NCBI RefSeq assembly: GCF_003355005.1
Contig: NZ_CP029985.1
Span: 973,501-1,037,500, forward strand
Source of the DNA: Sphingomonas sp. FARSPH
Lineage (GTDB): Bacteria; Pseudomonadota; Alphaproteobacteria; Sphingomonadales; Sphingomonadaceae
DNA length: 64,000 bases
Direction of reading: 5' to 3'
Shown: positions 9,261-16,556 of the stretch, one piece after another
How the letters are laid out: each line of letters starts with the position of its first letter
Position numbering within the stretch: position 1 is the stretch's first letter
Notes under the pieces: model-generated
What the model was told of the DNA's origin: nothing
The model's input: only the letters and a program-made list of their open reading frames with translations
The model's database searches: none
Program-made: the position numbers and the translations under genes

Positions 9261-9933
9261 CGCGGATCTCGCATCCCGAGGCGACGAGCGCCTGCTCGAC
9301 CCAGCGCCGATCGTTCTGACCGCGCGCGATCCGCTCGAGCTGCGCCGTTTCGGCCGCATGCTTCTTCGCCGCCGCGGCGTGGACCGCCTCCACGTCGTCG
9401 AACGGCACGACGACCAGACCGTCCTCGTCCCCCAGGACCAGGTCCCCCGGCATGACGACCATGCCGGCGATCGCGATCGGGTAGTTCACCTCGCCGGGAC
9501 CGTCCTTGTACGGTCCGCGATGCGAGACGCCCAGCGCATAGATCGGGAAGTCGCCTTCGCGGATCGCGACGACGTCGCGGATGGCGCCGTTGATGACGAT
9601 GCCCGCCAGCCCGCGGTGCGCGGCGTGCGCGACCATCAATTCGCCGATGATGGCGTTGGTCAGGTCGCCGCCCGCATCGACGACGACCACGTCGCCGGGT
9701 TGCGCGCGGTCGAGCGCGGCGTGGACCATCAGGTTGTCGCCCGGCCGGGCCTTCACCGTGACGGCGGGCCCCGCAAGGATGCCGCCGCGGTGGAACGGGC
9801 GCAGCGATGCGCCCCCCGCCGCCATCCGCCCCATCGAATCGCTGACATTGGCGACCGGCAGGGCGCGGAATTTCTCGATAACGTCGCTCGTCACCGCACG
9901 CTGTCGCGCAGCAATCCTATTGCCAACGGCCAT
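9253..9933 (-). CDS. RraA-like / 4-hydroxy-4-methyl-2-oxoglutarate aldolase family protein
   Basis: 226 residues from ATG 9933. It carries the RraA-family core: LPVANVSDSMGR near the N-terminus, GPAVTVKARPGDNLMVHAAL, GDVVVVDAGGD, then GIVINGAIRDV where the conserved Arg-Asp pair binds substrate and metal. Family members either inhibit RNase E or are divalent-metal aldolases acting on 4-hydroxy-4-methyl(carboxy)-2-oxoglutarate in protocatechuate and gallate meta-cleavage. The G-X20-R-D metal-binding arrangement (GELM...GAIRD) is present, favouring the aldolase. The catabolic setting, with dehydrogenase, transporter and a LigI-like hydrolase across the promoter, supports that. Confidence 0.85.
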   Translation of the reverse strand: MAVGNRIAARQRAVTSDVIEKFRALPVANVSDSMGRMAAGGASLRPFHRGGILAGPAVTVKARPGDNLMVHAALDRAQPGDVVVVDAGGDLTNAIIGELMVAHAAHRGLAGIVINGAIRDVVAIREGDFPIYALGVSHRGPYKDGPGEVNYPIAIAGMVVMPGDLVLGDEDGLVVVPFDDVEAVHAAAAKKHAAETAQLERIARGQNDRRWVEQALVASGCEIRDA

Positions 9934-10172
9934 GGCACCCCTCTCCAGCTTGTCGCTTTGCCAGCCGCCCCCTTCAGATCGGAAGAGCGTTCCAAAAAAG
10001 CAGCACCCTTTCGACGGAAAGGGCCATAACGACCTAAAACGCGCCAATCATTCCGTCAAGCGCAACGTTGTTCCATTTTGGTGTTGCGAACGCCGAAAAG
10101 TGCGCATACACGAACGCTAACGGCAAAATGGCCGATGCGCCGAGAACGGGCGCGACAGCAAGGAGGGGATGT
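9934..10172. promoter_or_regulatory. divergent control region (RraA operon / TonB receptor operon)
   Basis: 239 bases between divergent starts. It contains GTTCCATTTTGG at 10070 and a downstream GAAC about 14 bases on, plus two CGAACGC direct repeats at 10087 and 10111, any of which could be an IclR-family site. The shine sequence AGGAGGGG at 10161-10168 serves the TonB receptor. Positions 9976-9990 match a sequencing-adapter stem (see findings). Confidence 0.45.
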
Positions 10173-13049
10173 ATGAGAACAGCACCGCTGAACGTGCGAG
10201 TCCGGGCCGTCAGGCTGCTTCTGATCGGCGCAAGCCTGGCATCGATGACGACAGGGGCCTGGGCGCAGGTCGCCTCGCCTCCCCCCGCCGGCGCGACGCC
10301 GGCCGATCCGGAGGTCGTGGCCGATCCCGCGACCAGCCTGGCCTCGTCGACCGAACAGGCGACGGCCGATGCCGCCGAGCCCGCCCCCGGCACGGATATC
10401 GTGGTCACCGGTTCCCGGATCGGGCGGACGGGCTTTACCGCACCGACCCCGGTCACGTCGCTGAGCGAGCAGCAACTGGTGCAAGCCGCCCCCTCGACGG
10501 TCGCCGAATCGCTCCGCACGCTGCCCGCGCTGGTCAACACGTCGGGACCGCAGCGTAACTCGGGTACGGTGAACGGCGGGCAGAGCTTCCTCGATCTTCG
10601 CTCGCTCGGTCCCTCGCGGACGCTGACCCTCGTCGACGGGCGCCGGTTCGTCACCAGCGCGCTGACCGGCAGCGTCGACGTCAACCTGATTCCCGCCGCG
10701 CTCATCCAGCGGGTCGAGGTGGTGACGGGCGGCGCATCGGCGGCCTATGGATCGGATGCGGTCGCGGGCGTCGTCAACTTCATCCTCGACACCAATTATT
10801 CCGGTGCGAAGCTGGACGGCTATTACGGCTTCTCGCAACGCGGCGACAATCGCGAGGTCAAGCTGCAGGGCGCGCTCGGCACGGACTTCGCGGGCGGCCG
10901 CGGTCATGTCGTCGTCGCCGGCGAATTCTTCGACAATGACGGCGCGCTGCCGGGCAAGCGCGGCTGGTCGAGCCAGGGCAACAACTTCATCGCCGGCCCG
11001 GCCGGCGGCCCCCGGCAGATCTCGCGCAGCAACGTGCTGACCGTGGGCACCGTCGGCGGCATGTTCCTGACCGGAACCGGCGGCACGGCGGCGGCGAATG
11101 CCCAGTTCGCCGGCATCCAGTTCCTGCCGGACGGGTCCACCGCCCCGTACAGCTTCGGCTCCTACCGCTCGGGCGGGCAGCAGATCGGCGGCGACGGGAT
11201 CAACAGCGAGCTGATCCAGCAGCTCGTGCGTCCGCTCCAGCGCCGCAACGTCTTCGGCCGCGCGGAATATGAGGTGGCGACCAACACCAAGATCTTCGTC
11301 GAGGGTCTCTACGGGCGCAGCACCACGGATTACGTCAATGCCTATAACCGGCATCAGTTCGGCAATCCGCTGACGATCCGCGCCGACAATGCCTTCCTGC
11401 CCGCGGCGATCCGGGCGCAGGCGGCGGCGGCGGGCGTGACCGGCTTCACCTTCCTGCGCCACTCGGACGAACGCGGCTTCGTCCATACCGAGAACGACGC
11501 GCAGACCCAGCGCTACGTCGCCGGGGCGAAGGGCGCGTTCGGCGGCTGGAAGTGGGATGCCTATTACCAATATGGCTATTCCAAGCAGCAGACCGACATT
11601 CTGAACGTCGAGAACGTCCCGCGCTTTACCGCCGCGATCGACGCGGTGTTCAGTCCGACCGGCCAGATCGTCTGCCGCTCGACGCTGACCAATCCCGGCA
11701 ACGGCTGCGTGCCCTTCAATCCCTTCGGCGCGAACCGCGCGTCCGAGGCGGCGCTGGATTACGTGCTCGGCACGAGCAGCTCCACCTCGCGCCTTCGCCA
11801 GCATGTCGTCGCCGGCAACCTGTCGGGCAAGCTGCTCGACGGCTGGGCGGGCCCGATCTCGCTGGCCGTCGGCGGGGAATGGCGCCGCGAACAGGCCCGC
11901 GTGACGGCCGATCCCCTGTCCGTCGCCGGCGCCTATCTGTTCGGCAATCCCCAGCCCTGGTCGGGCGGCTACACCGTCAAGGAAGGCTATGTCGAAACGG
12001 TCGTCCCGCTGCTCGACAACTCGCCGCTCGGCAAGGACCTCGAGCTGAACGCCGCCGGGCGCGTCACCGACTACAGCACCAGCGGATCGATCTGGTCGTG
12101 GAAGGCCGGGCTCAGCTATACGCCGTTCGAGGGGCTGCGGCTGCGCGGCACCCGGTCGCGCGACATCCGCGCGCCCAACGTGTCCGAACTGTTCAACGCC
12201 GGCCGGATGCAGACGGCGTCGCCGACCGATCCGTTCCGCGGCGGTGCGATCGCGCAGGGCATCCCGGTGACCTTGGGCGGCAATCCCACCCTGAAGCCGG
12301 AGACCGCGCAGACGCTCACCGTCGGCCTCGTCGTCGAACCGACGCAGATCCCGCGCCTGTCCTTCTCGGTCGATTACTACAATATCCGCATCAAGGACGC
12401 GATCCAGACGGTGACGCCGCAGCAGTTGCTGGACCAGTGTTTCGCCGGCAATCAGCTCGCCTGCAGCCAGACGATCCGCGACGCCAACGGCGTGCTGACG
12501 CGCGTGCTGGGCATTCCGATCAACCTCGCGCTGCAACAGGCTCGCGGCGTCGACATGGAGCTGGCCTATCGGTTCGACCTGGGCAATCTGGTGGGTGACA
12601 ATTCGCGGCTCGCGCTGCGCGGCCTGGTCGCCTATCTCGACAAGCTGGAAAGCACCGTGCCCGGCTCGGCGCCGATCAACCGCGCCGGCGAAGTGGGGCT
12701 GAGCCCGACACCGCACTGGGCGGGCAATGCCTCGGCCAACCTGTCGAGCGACTTCGCCTCCTTCTACCTGCAAGGCCGGTTGATCGGCGGCGGTGCGTAT
12801 GACGTCACCAAGACCGCGGCGGATATCGACCTGCTGCATATCAAGCCGCAGGTCTATCTCGACGGCCAGATCAGCATGAAGCTGCCGCCCGCCAACGGGA
12901 AGGTCGAACTGTACCTGGATATCCGCAACATCCTGGATCACGATCCGCCCTTCGCGCCGGGCGCCGGCAATATCGCCATCGCGACCAACGCCGCCCTGTA
13001 TGATCTGGTCGGTCGCAACTTCCGCTTCGGTATGAGGATACGGCTGTGA
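10173..13049 (+). CDS. TonB-dependent outer-membrane receptor
   Basis: 958 residues. A cleavable signal peptide (basic N-terminus, LLLIGASLASMTTGAWAQ) precedes a TonB-box-like region DIVVTGSRIGRTG and a plug domain (SLGPSRTLTLVDGRRFV, VEVVTGGASAAYGSDAVAGVVNFIL). The rest is a beta-barrel ending in NFRFGMRIRL. Such receptors import substrates across the outer membrane using TonB energy. Start fixed by AGGAGGGG five bases upstream of ATG 10173. Its TGA overlaps the GTG of the next gene (GTGA), so receptor and two hydrolases form one operon, and the receptor probably imports their substrate. The class resembles sphingomonad catabolic receptors rather than siderophore receptors. Confidence 0.93.
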   Translation: MRTAPLNVRVRAVRLLLIGASLASMTTGAWAQVASPPPAGATPADPEVVADPATSLASSTEQATADAAEPAPGTDIVVTGSRIGRTGFTAPTPVTSLSEQQLVQAAPSTVAESLRTLPALVNTSGPQRNSGTVNGGQSFLDLRSLGPSRTLTLVDGRRFVTSALTGSVDVNLIPAALIQRVEVVTGGASAAYGSDAVAGVVNFILDTNYSGAKLDGYYGFSQRGDNREVKLQGALGTDFAGGRGHVVVAGEFFDNDGALPGKRGWSSQGNNFIAGPAGGPRQISRSNVLTVGTVGGMFLTGTGGTAAANAQFAGIQFLPDGSTAPYSFGSYRSGGQQIGGDGINSELIQQLVRPLQRRNVFGRAEYEVATNTKIFVEGLYGRSTTDYVNAYNRHQFGNPLTIRADNAFLPAAIRAQAAAAGVTGFTFLRHSDERGFVHTENDAQTQRYVAGAKGAFGGWKWDAYYQYGYSKQQTDILNVENVPRFTAAIDAVFSPTGQIVCRSTLTNPGNGCVPFNPFGANRASEAALDYVLGTSSSTSRLRQHVVAGNLSGKLLDGWAGPISLAVGGEWRREQARVTADPLSVAGAYLFGNPQPWSGGYTVKEGYVETVVPLLDNSPLGKDLELNAAGRVTDYSTSGSIWSWKAGLSYTPFEGLRLRGTRSRDIRAPNVSELFNAGRMQTASPTDPFRGGAIAQGIPVTLGGNPTLKPETAQTLTVGLVVEPTQIPRLSFSVDYYNIRIKDAIQTVTPQQLLDQCFAGNQLACSQTIRDANGVLTRVLGIPINLALQQARGVDMELAYRFDLGNLVGDNSRLALRGLVAYLDKLESTVPGSAPINRAGEVGLSPTPHWAGNASANLSSDFASFYLQGRLIGGGAYDVTKTAADIDLLHIKPQVYLDGQISMKLPPANGKVELYLDIRNILDHDPPFAPGAGNIAIATNAALYDLVGRNFRFGMRIRL

Positions 13050-14059
13050 AGAAGATCGCTGTCACCACCGCATGTGCCCTCGCCGCCCTCGGCGGCGTGG
13101 CCATCCACGCCGCGCCCGAACATCGCGACCTGCCCAAACCGGTGCGCACCTATGCCGAGCTGATCCGCGAAACCGGGCTGAGCACGCCCGCGGCGATCGC
13201 CTATGGCCGGATGGCCGTCGACGTCGGCGGCAAGGATTGGCCGACCACCGTGTCCTTTCGCTGCCACGCGACCGGTGGGCATGTCGTGTCCGGCCTGACG
13301 GCACCGCCCGCGACCAAGGTGTTCGACAACCTCTATTACGTCGGCGACGCGGACGTGTCGGCCTGGGCGCTCGACACGCCGGACGGCATCATCCTGATCG
13401 ACAGCCTCACCAACGCGAAGGATGCGCAGCACTACGTGGTCGACGGACTGCGCTCGGTCGGCCTCGACCCCGCCCGCATCCGCTATATCCTGGTCAGCCA
13501 TGAACATGGCGACCATTACGGCGGCGCGCCGCTGCTCCAGCAATTGTCGGGCGCACGCGTCGGGATGAGCGAGCCCGCCTGGCAGGGGCTGGAGCGGATG
13601 ACGAGTGCATCGCCGCTCGCCGCCTCGCCGCGACCCAAGCGCGACCTGGTCCTGAAGGACGGCGACACGGTGACGCTGGGCGGCGCGACCGTGACGGCGG
13701 TCGCGACGCCGGGTCATACGCCGGGCACGCTGTCGTTCATCCTGCCCGTGCAGCAGGGCGGCCAGACGCATATGGCGGCCTATTGGGGCGGCAACGGCTT
13801 CCCGGGGAAGCTGGAGGATCGCCGCACCTTCCTGACCGCGATCGATCATTTCGCCGACGCGACGACGCGCGCGAACGTGGACGTGGAACTCTCGTCGCAC
13901 GGCGATACCGACGATCTGGTCGCACGGCTGGCCAGGCGCCGCGCCGGCGCCAGGACCAACCCGTTCCTCGTCGGGCGGGAGAGCTACCTGCGCTTCGAGG
14001 AGGTCTACCGGCTGTGCAGCCGCGCCCGCATGGCGCAGGTCGGGGACACGCAAGGATGA
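13046..14059 (+). CDS. secreted metallo-beta-lactamase-fold hydrolase
   Basis: 337 residues with a signal peptide (MKKIAVTTACALAALGGVAIHAAP). The metal motif HxHxDH is at H152-E-H154-G-D156-H157 (SHEHGDHYGG), followed by ATPGHTPGTLSF carrying the next His. The pattern resembles subclass B3-like beta-lactamase-fold hydrolases, but many relatives are lactonases or esterases. The setting (TonB receptor upstream, LigI-like amidohydrolase downstream, both coupled by overlaps) favours a periplasmic catabolic hydrolase over antibiotic resistance. It starts with GTG at 13046, overlapping the receptor stop. Confidence 0.85.
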   Translation: MKKIAVTTACALAALGGVAIHAAPEHRDLPKPVRTYAELIRETGLSTPAAIAYGRMAVDVGGKDWPTTVSFRCHATGGHVVSGLTAPPATKVFDNLYYVGDADVSAWALDTPDGIILIDSLTNAKDAQHYVVDGLRSVGLDPARIRYILVSHEHGDHYGGAPLLQQLSGARVGMSEPAWQGLERMTSASPLAASPRPKRDLVLKDGDTVTLGGATVTAVATPGHTPGTLSFILPVQQGGQTHMAAYWGGNGFPGKLEDRRTFLTAIDHFADATTRANVDVELSSHGDTDDLVARLARRRAGARTNPFLVGRESYLRFEEVYRLCSRARMAQVGDTQG

Positions 14060-14994
14060 GCGCGGACCTGTCGCGCCGGGCGCTGATCGGCGGCGCAGGG
14101 CTCGCCGTCCTCGGCGCCTGTGCCGGACCCAGCCGCCTGACGTCGCCCTTCTCCGTCGGGGCGGGGCCGCCGGCGCTGCGGGTGCCGCGCGGCGCGTGCG
14201 ACAGCCACATCCACATCATCGACCCGCGCTTTCCGGCGGTGCCGGGCTGGAAGGGCGAGCCGGTCAACGATGCGAGCGTCGCGGCGTACCGGCGCTTCCA
14301 GGCGAGGATCGGCACGCAACGCGTCGTGGTGGTCACGCCGTCCACCTATGGCGCGGACAATCGGGCGACGCTGGATGCGCTCGATCAGTTCGGCGCCGGC
14401 GCGCGCGGCGTGATCGTGATCGACAGCGACGCGCCGCCCGCCGATCCGGCGGGCATGACCGCCCGCGGCGTGCGCGGCATCCGCGTGAATTTCGTGTCGC
14501 CGCAACCCTGGGGCAAATCCGATCCGCGGCGCCTGATGGCGACCGCGCGCATCGCCGCGGCGCAGGGCTGGCATATCCAGATCTACGCCCGCGGGCCCCA
14601 GATCGCCGAGATGGAGGCGCTGCTCGCCGCCCTGCCCGTGCCGCTGATGATCGATCACCTCGGCGCGGTCGCGCCCGCGGACGGCGACGGCGCGGGCCAC
14701 GCCGCGATCCTGCGCCTGCTCGCCAACGGGCGCACCTGGCTCAAGCTGTCGGGTGCCTATATCTCCAGCGTGTCCGGCCCCGACTATCACGACCTCGACG
14801 GGATCGCGCAAAGCTACGTGCGCGCGGGGCCCGATCGTCTGGTGTGGGGAAGCGACTGGCCGCACCGGGGGCAGACCGGCCGGTTGCCGGACGATGCCGC
14901 GCTGCTCGATCTCCTGGGCCGCTGGGCGCCCGACGCGGCGGTGCGCGACCGCATCCTCGTCGACACGCCGAAGCGTTTCTACGGCTTCGACTGA
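14056..14994 (+). CDS. amidohydrolase-2 family hydrolase (LigI-like), Tat/lipoprotein-type export signal
   Basis: 312 residues. The N-terminus LSRRALIGGAGLAVLGACAG combines a twin-arginine with a lipobox-like LGAC, suggesting export. The fold is the amidohydrolase-2 TIM barrel: metal motif CDSHIHIIDPRFP near residue 47, VTPSTYGADN, GVRGIRVNF, LMIDHLGAV, LKLSGAY and VWGSDWPH. This set matches 2-pyrone-4,6-dicarboxylate lactonase (LigI) and related dicarboxylate hydrolases. ATGA overlap with the preceding gene. An exported LigI-type enzyme is unusual since LigI is cytoplasmic; its substrate may be a lactone entering via the receptor. Its 3' end overlaps the convergent IclR gene by 16 bases. Confidence 0.85.
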   Translation: MSADLSRRALIGGAGLAVLGACAGPSRLTSPFSVGAGPPALRVPRGACDSHIHIIDPRFPAVPGWKGEPVNDASVAAYRRFQARIGTQRVVVVTPSTYGADNRATLDALDQFGAGARGVIVIDSDAPPADPAGMTARGVRGIRVNFVSPQPWGKSDPRRLMATARIAAAQGWHIQIYARGPQIAEMEALLAALPVPLMIDHLGAVAPADGDGAGHAAILRLLANGRTWLKLSGAYISSVSGPDYHDLDGIAQSYVRAGPDRLVWGSDWPHRGQTGRLPDDAALLDLLGRWAPDAAVRDRILVDTPKRFYGFD

Positions 14995-15710
14995 GCGAAG
15001 GCGCCGAACGTGGTGAGGTCGGCGCCCAGCGTCCGGCTCATGCGGATCGCCGCGTCCATGATCGGATTCTCGATCCGCTTCGCCGCATCATAGGTGAGGC
15101 GCGACGAAGGTCCGGTGATGCTGAGCGCCCCCACCAGCCGGTCGCCCTGCCCCAGGATCGGCAGCGACACCGAGGCCGTGTGCGGATTGGTGGCGCCCGC
15201 CGTATAGAGCGGAACGGCGGGGATCGGCGGTCGCTCGTCGGGCCAGTGGCGGAACAGCTTCAGGATCTGCGCGGACGAGGCATTGTCCAGCGGGCGATAC
15301 GACCCCGGCGTGATGTCGAGGCGCAGCGCCTGGGGGGAATTCGCCCTGAACTGGCAAAAGCGCTGGCCTTCCTGCTCGATGTAGAAGGCCGCCGTCTCGA
15401 GCGTCTGCTCGGCGAGCGCCTGCAGCATCGGCACGATCACCGCGTCCAGCCCCTGCGATGCACTGTAGATGCTGTGCAGACGGTAGATCTCGCTGCCGAG
15501 CCGGTATTTGTTGTCGACCCGGATGACGAGGTTGGCCTGGCCGAGCGATGATAGTTGCCGCAGGATGGTACTCTTCACCAAACCCGTGCGCAGCGCGATT
15601 TCCGCGAGCGAAAGCGCATCGTCACCGTGGCGGAAGCACGTCAGGATCGTCAGCGCCCGCTGCGCCGAACTTGAGCCTCCATCAGACGGTTGCATGTTGT
15701 TCATCATCAT
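14979..15710 (-). CDS. IclR-family transcriptional regulator
   Basis: 243 residues: an N-terminal winged HTH (SAQRALTILTCFRHGDDALSLAEIALRTGLVKSTILRQLSSL) and a C-terminal effector domain with the IclR-type region GATNPHTASVSLPILGQGDRLVGALSITGP. IclR proteins bind aromatic or small-acid effectors and control adjacent catabolic operons. It most likely regulates the divergent promoters at 9934-10172. I placed the start at ATG 15710; a GTG at 15728 is possible but neither has a strong ribosome site. Confidence 0.88.
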   Translation of the reverse strand: MMMNNMQPSDGGSSSAQRALTILTCFRHGDDALSLAEIALRTGLVKSTILRQLSSLGQANLVIRVDNKYRLGSEIYRLHSIYSASQGLDAVIVPMLQALAEQTLETAAFYIEQEGQRFCQFRANSPQALRLDITPGSYRPLDNASSAQILKLFRHWPDERPPIPAVPLYTAGATNPHTASVSLPILGQGDRLVGALSITGPSSRLTYDAAKRIENPIMDAAIRMSRTLGADLTTFGAFAQSKP

Positions 15711-16032
15711 GCTCTGCCGAACGCGCACGAAATACGCAACGCGTGGCTGTGGCCAAAACCAATCGCCTCTGCTGGTCTCTGGAATACTCCCTTCGGTAGC
15801 CTACGGGAATCCCGAAAGGTTTGATCGCAGTTGAGCAACCCTACCGGGAGCGAACCAGCGATTTGGTGGCCCTACCCCAGCATCACCCGATTGCCAGCCG
15901 GTGCATTTGGTTTGACGGAAGCCCGCAGTCCTGCTGCGGGTCCGCCCACCGCCGATGCGAAAATCATCGCCCCAGTTTTCGTAACCAGCCAAAGCGGCAC
16001 GCGGCGTAACCACGTGCCGCCCGACAGCGCGC
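15711..16032. other. intergenic stretch with two hairpins
   Basis: About 320 bases without a credible gene. CCCGCAG-TCCTG-CTGCGGG forms a 7-bp hairpin at 15922-15940. GCGGCACG (15994-16001) pairs with CGTGCCGC (16013-16020) just beyond the RidA stop and may terminate that transcript, though only a short T run follows on the minus strand. Confidence 0.45.
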
Positions 16033-16536
16033 TTACTTCGCGGCCGTAGCCTCGATCTCGACGAGGAACGCTGGACCTGCAAGCGCGGCGACCTGGACGG
16101 TGGAGCGCGCGACGGTGGCAGGGTTGTCTGCGGTGCCGAAAAACTGCTTGAAGCCATCGTTCATGCCGGCAAAGTCCATCTTGTTGCCAAGCTTCGGATC
16201 GCCCGCGACGAACACGGTGAGTTTGATCAGGTCGGCCATCGTATAGCCATGCTCGGCAAGGATCGCCTTGATCTTGCCGAGGACGCTCACCGTCTGCGTC
16301 TTGGTGTCGCCGAAATCGGCGATGCTCAGCTGCGCGGGCGGCACCTTCTTGGTCGGGTCCAGCGGCGCTGCGAGCTGTCCGCTGAGATAGAGGGTCGTCG
16401 CCCCGGGCTTCACCGTCACCGATTGCAGGATCAGCGCGGGCGGCGGGCTCGGATGTTTGACGACGGTTTGCGCCATCGCCGGCGATGAGACGCTCGCCAT
16501 GGCGATGGTGGCATAAGCGAAAGAAACCAAGCGCAT
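16033..16536 (-). CDS. RidA-family (YjgF/UK114) protein with signal peptide
   Basis: 167 residues. After a signal peptide (MRLVSFAYATIAMASVSSPAMAQ) comes the RidA core: LYLSGQLA, then IKAILAEHGYTMADLIKLTVFV and NPATVARSTVQVAALAGPAFLVEIEA. The conserved Arg of RidA-family active sites is present in VARSTVQV. RidA enzymes hydrolyse reactive enamines and imines to ketones and ammonia. An exported form beside a Tat-exported amine oxidase (19936-21534) suggests that it clears imines made there. It lies 20 bases after the TonB receptor stop on the same strand. Confidence 0.88.
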   Translation of the reverse strand: MRLVSFAYATIAMASVSSPAMAQTVVKHPSPPPALILQSVTVKPGATTLYLSGQLAAPLDPTKKVPPAQLSIADFGDTKTQTVSVLGKIKAILAEHGYTMADLIKLTVFVAGDPKLGNKMDFAGMNDGFKQFFGTADNPATVARSTVQVAALAGPAFLVEIEATAAK

Positions 16537-16556
16537 GATGGTCGATCTCCAGGATG

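Noticed and set aside
10056..12941. 961-codon minus-strand reading frame
   Set aside because: Antisense to a well-supported TonB receptor; no coherent fold or motif.
13046..14059. Antibiotic-resistance beta-lactamase
   Set aside because: The fold is shared by many hydrolases, and the operon context with a receptor and LigI-like enzyme favours catabolism.
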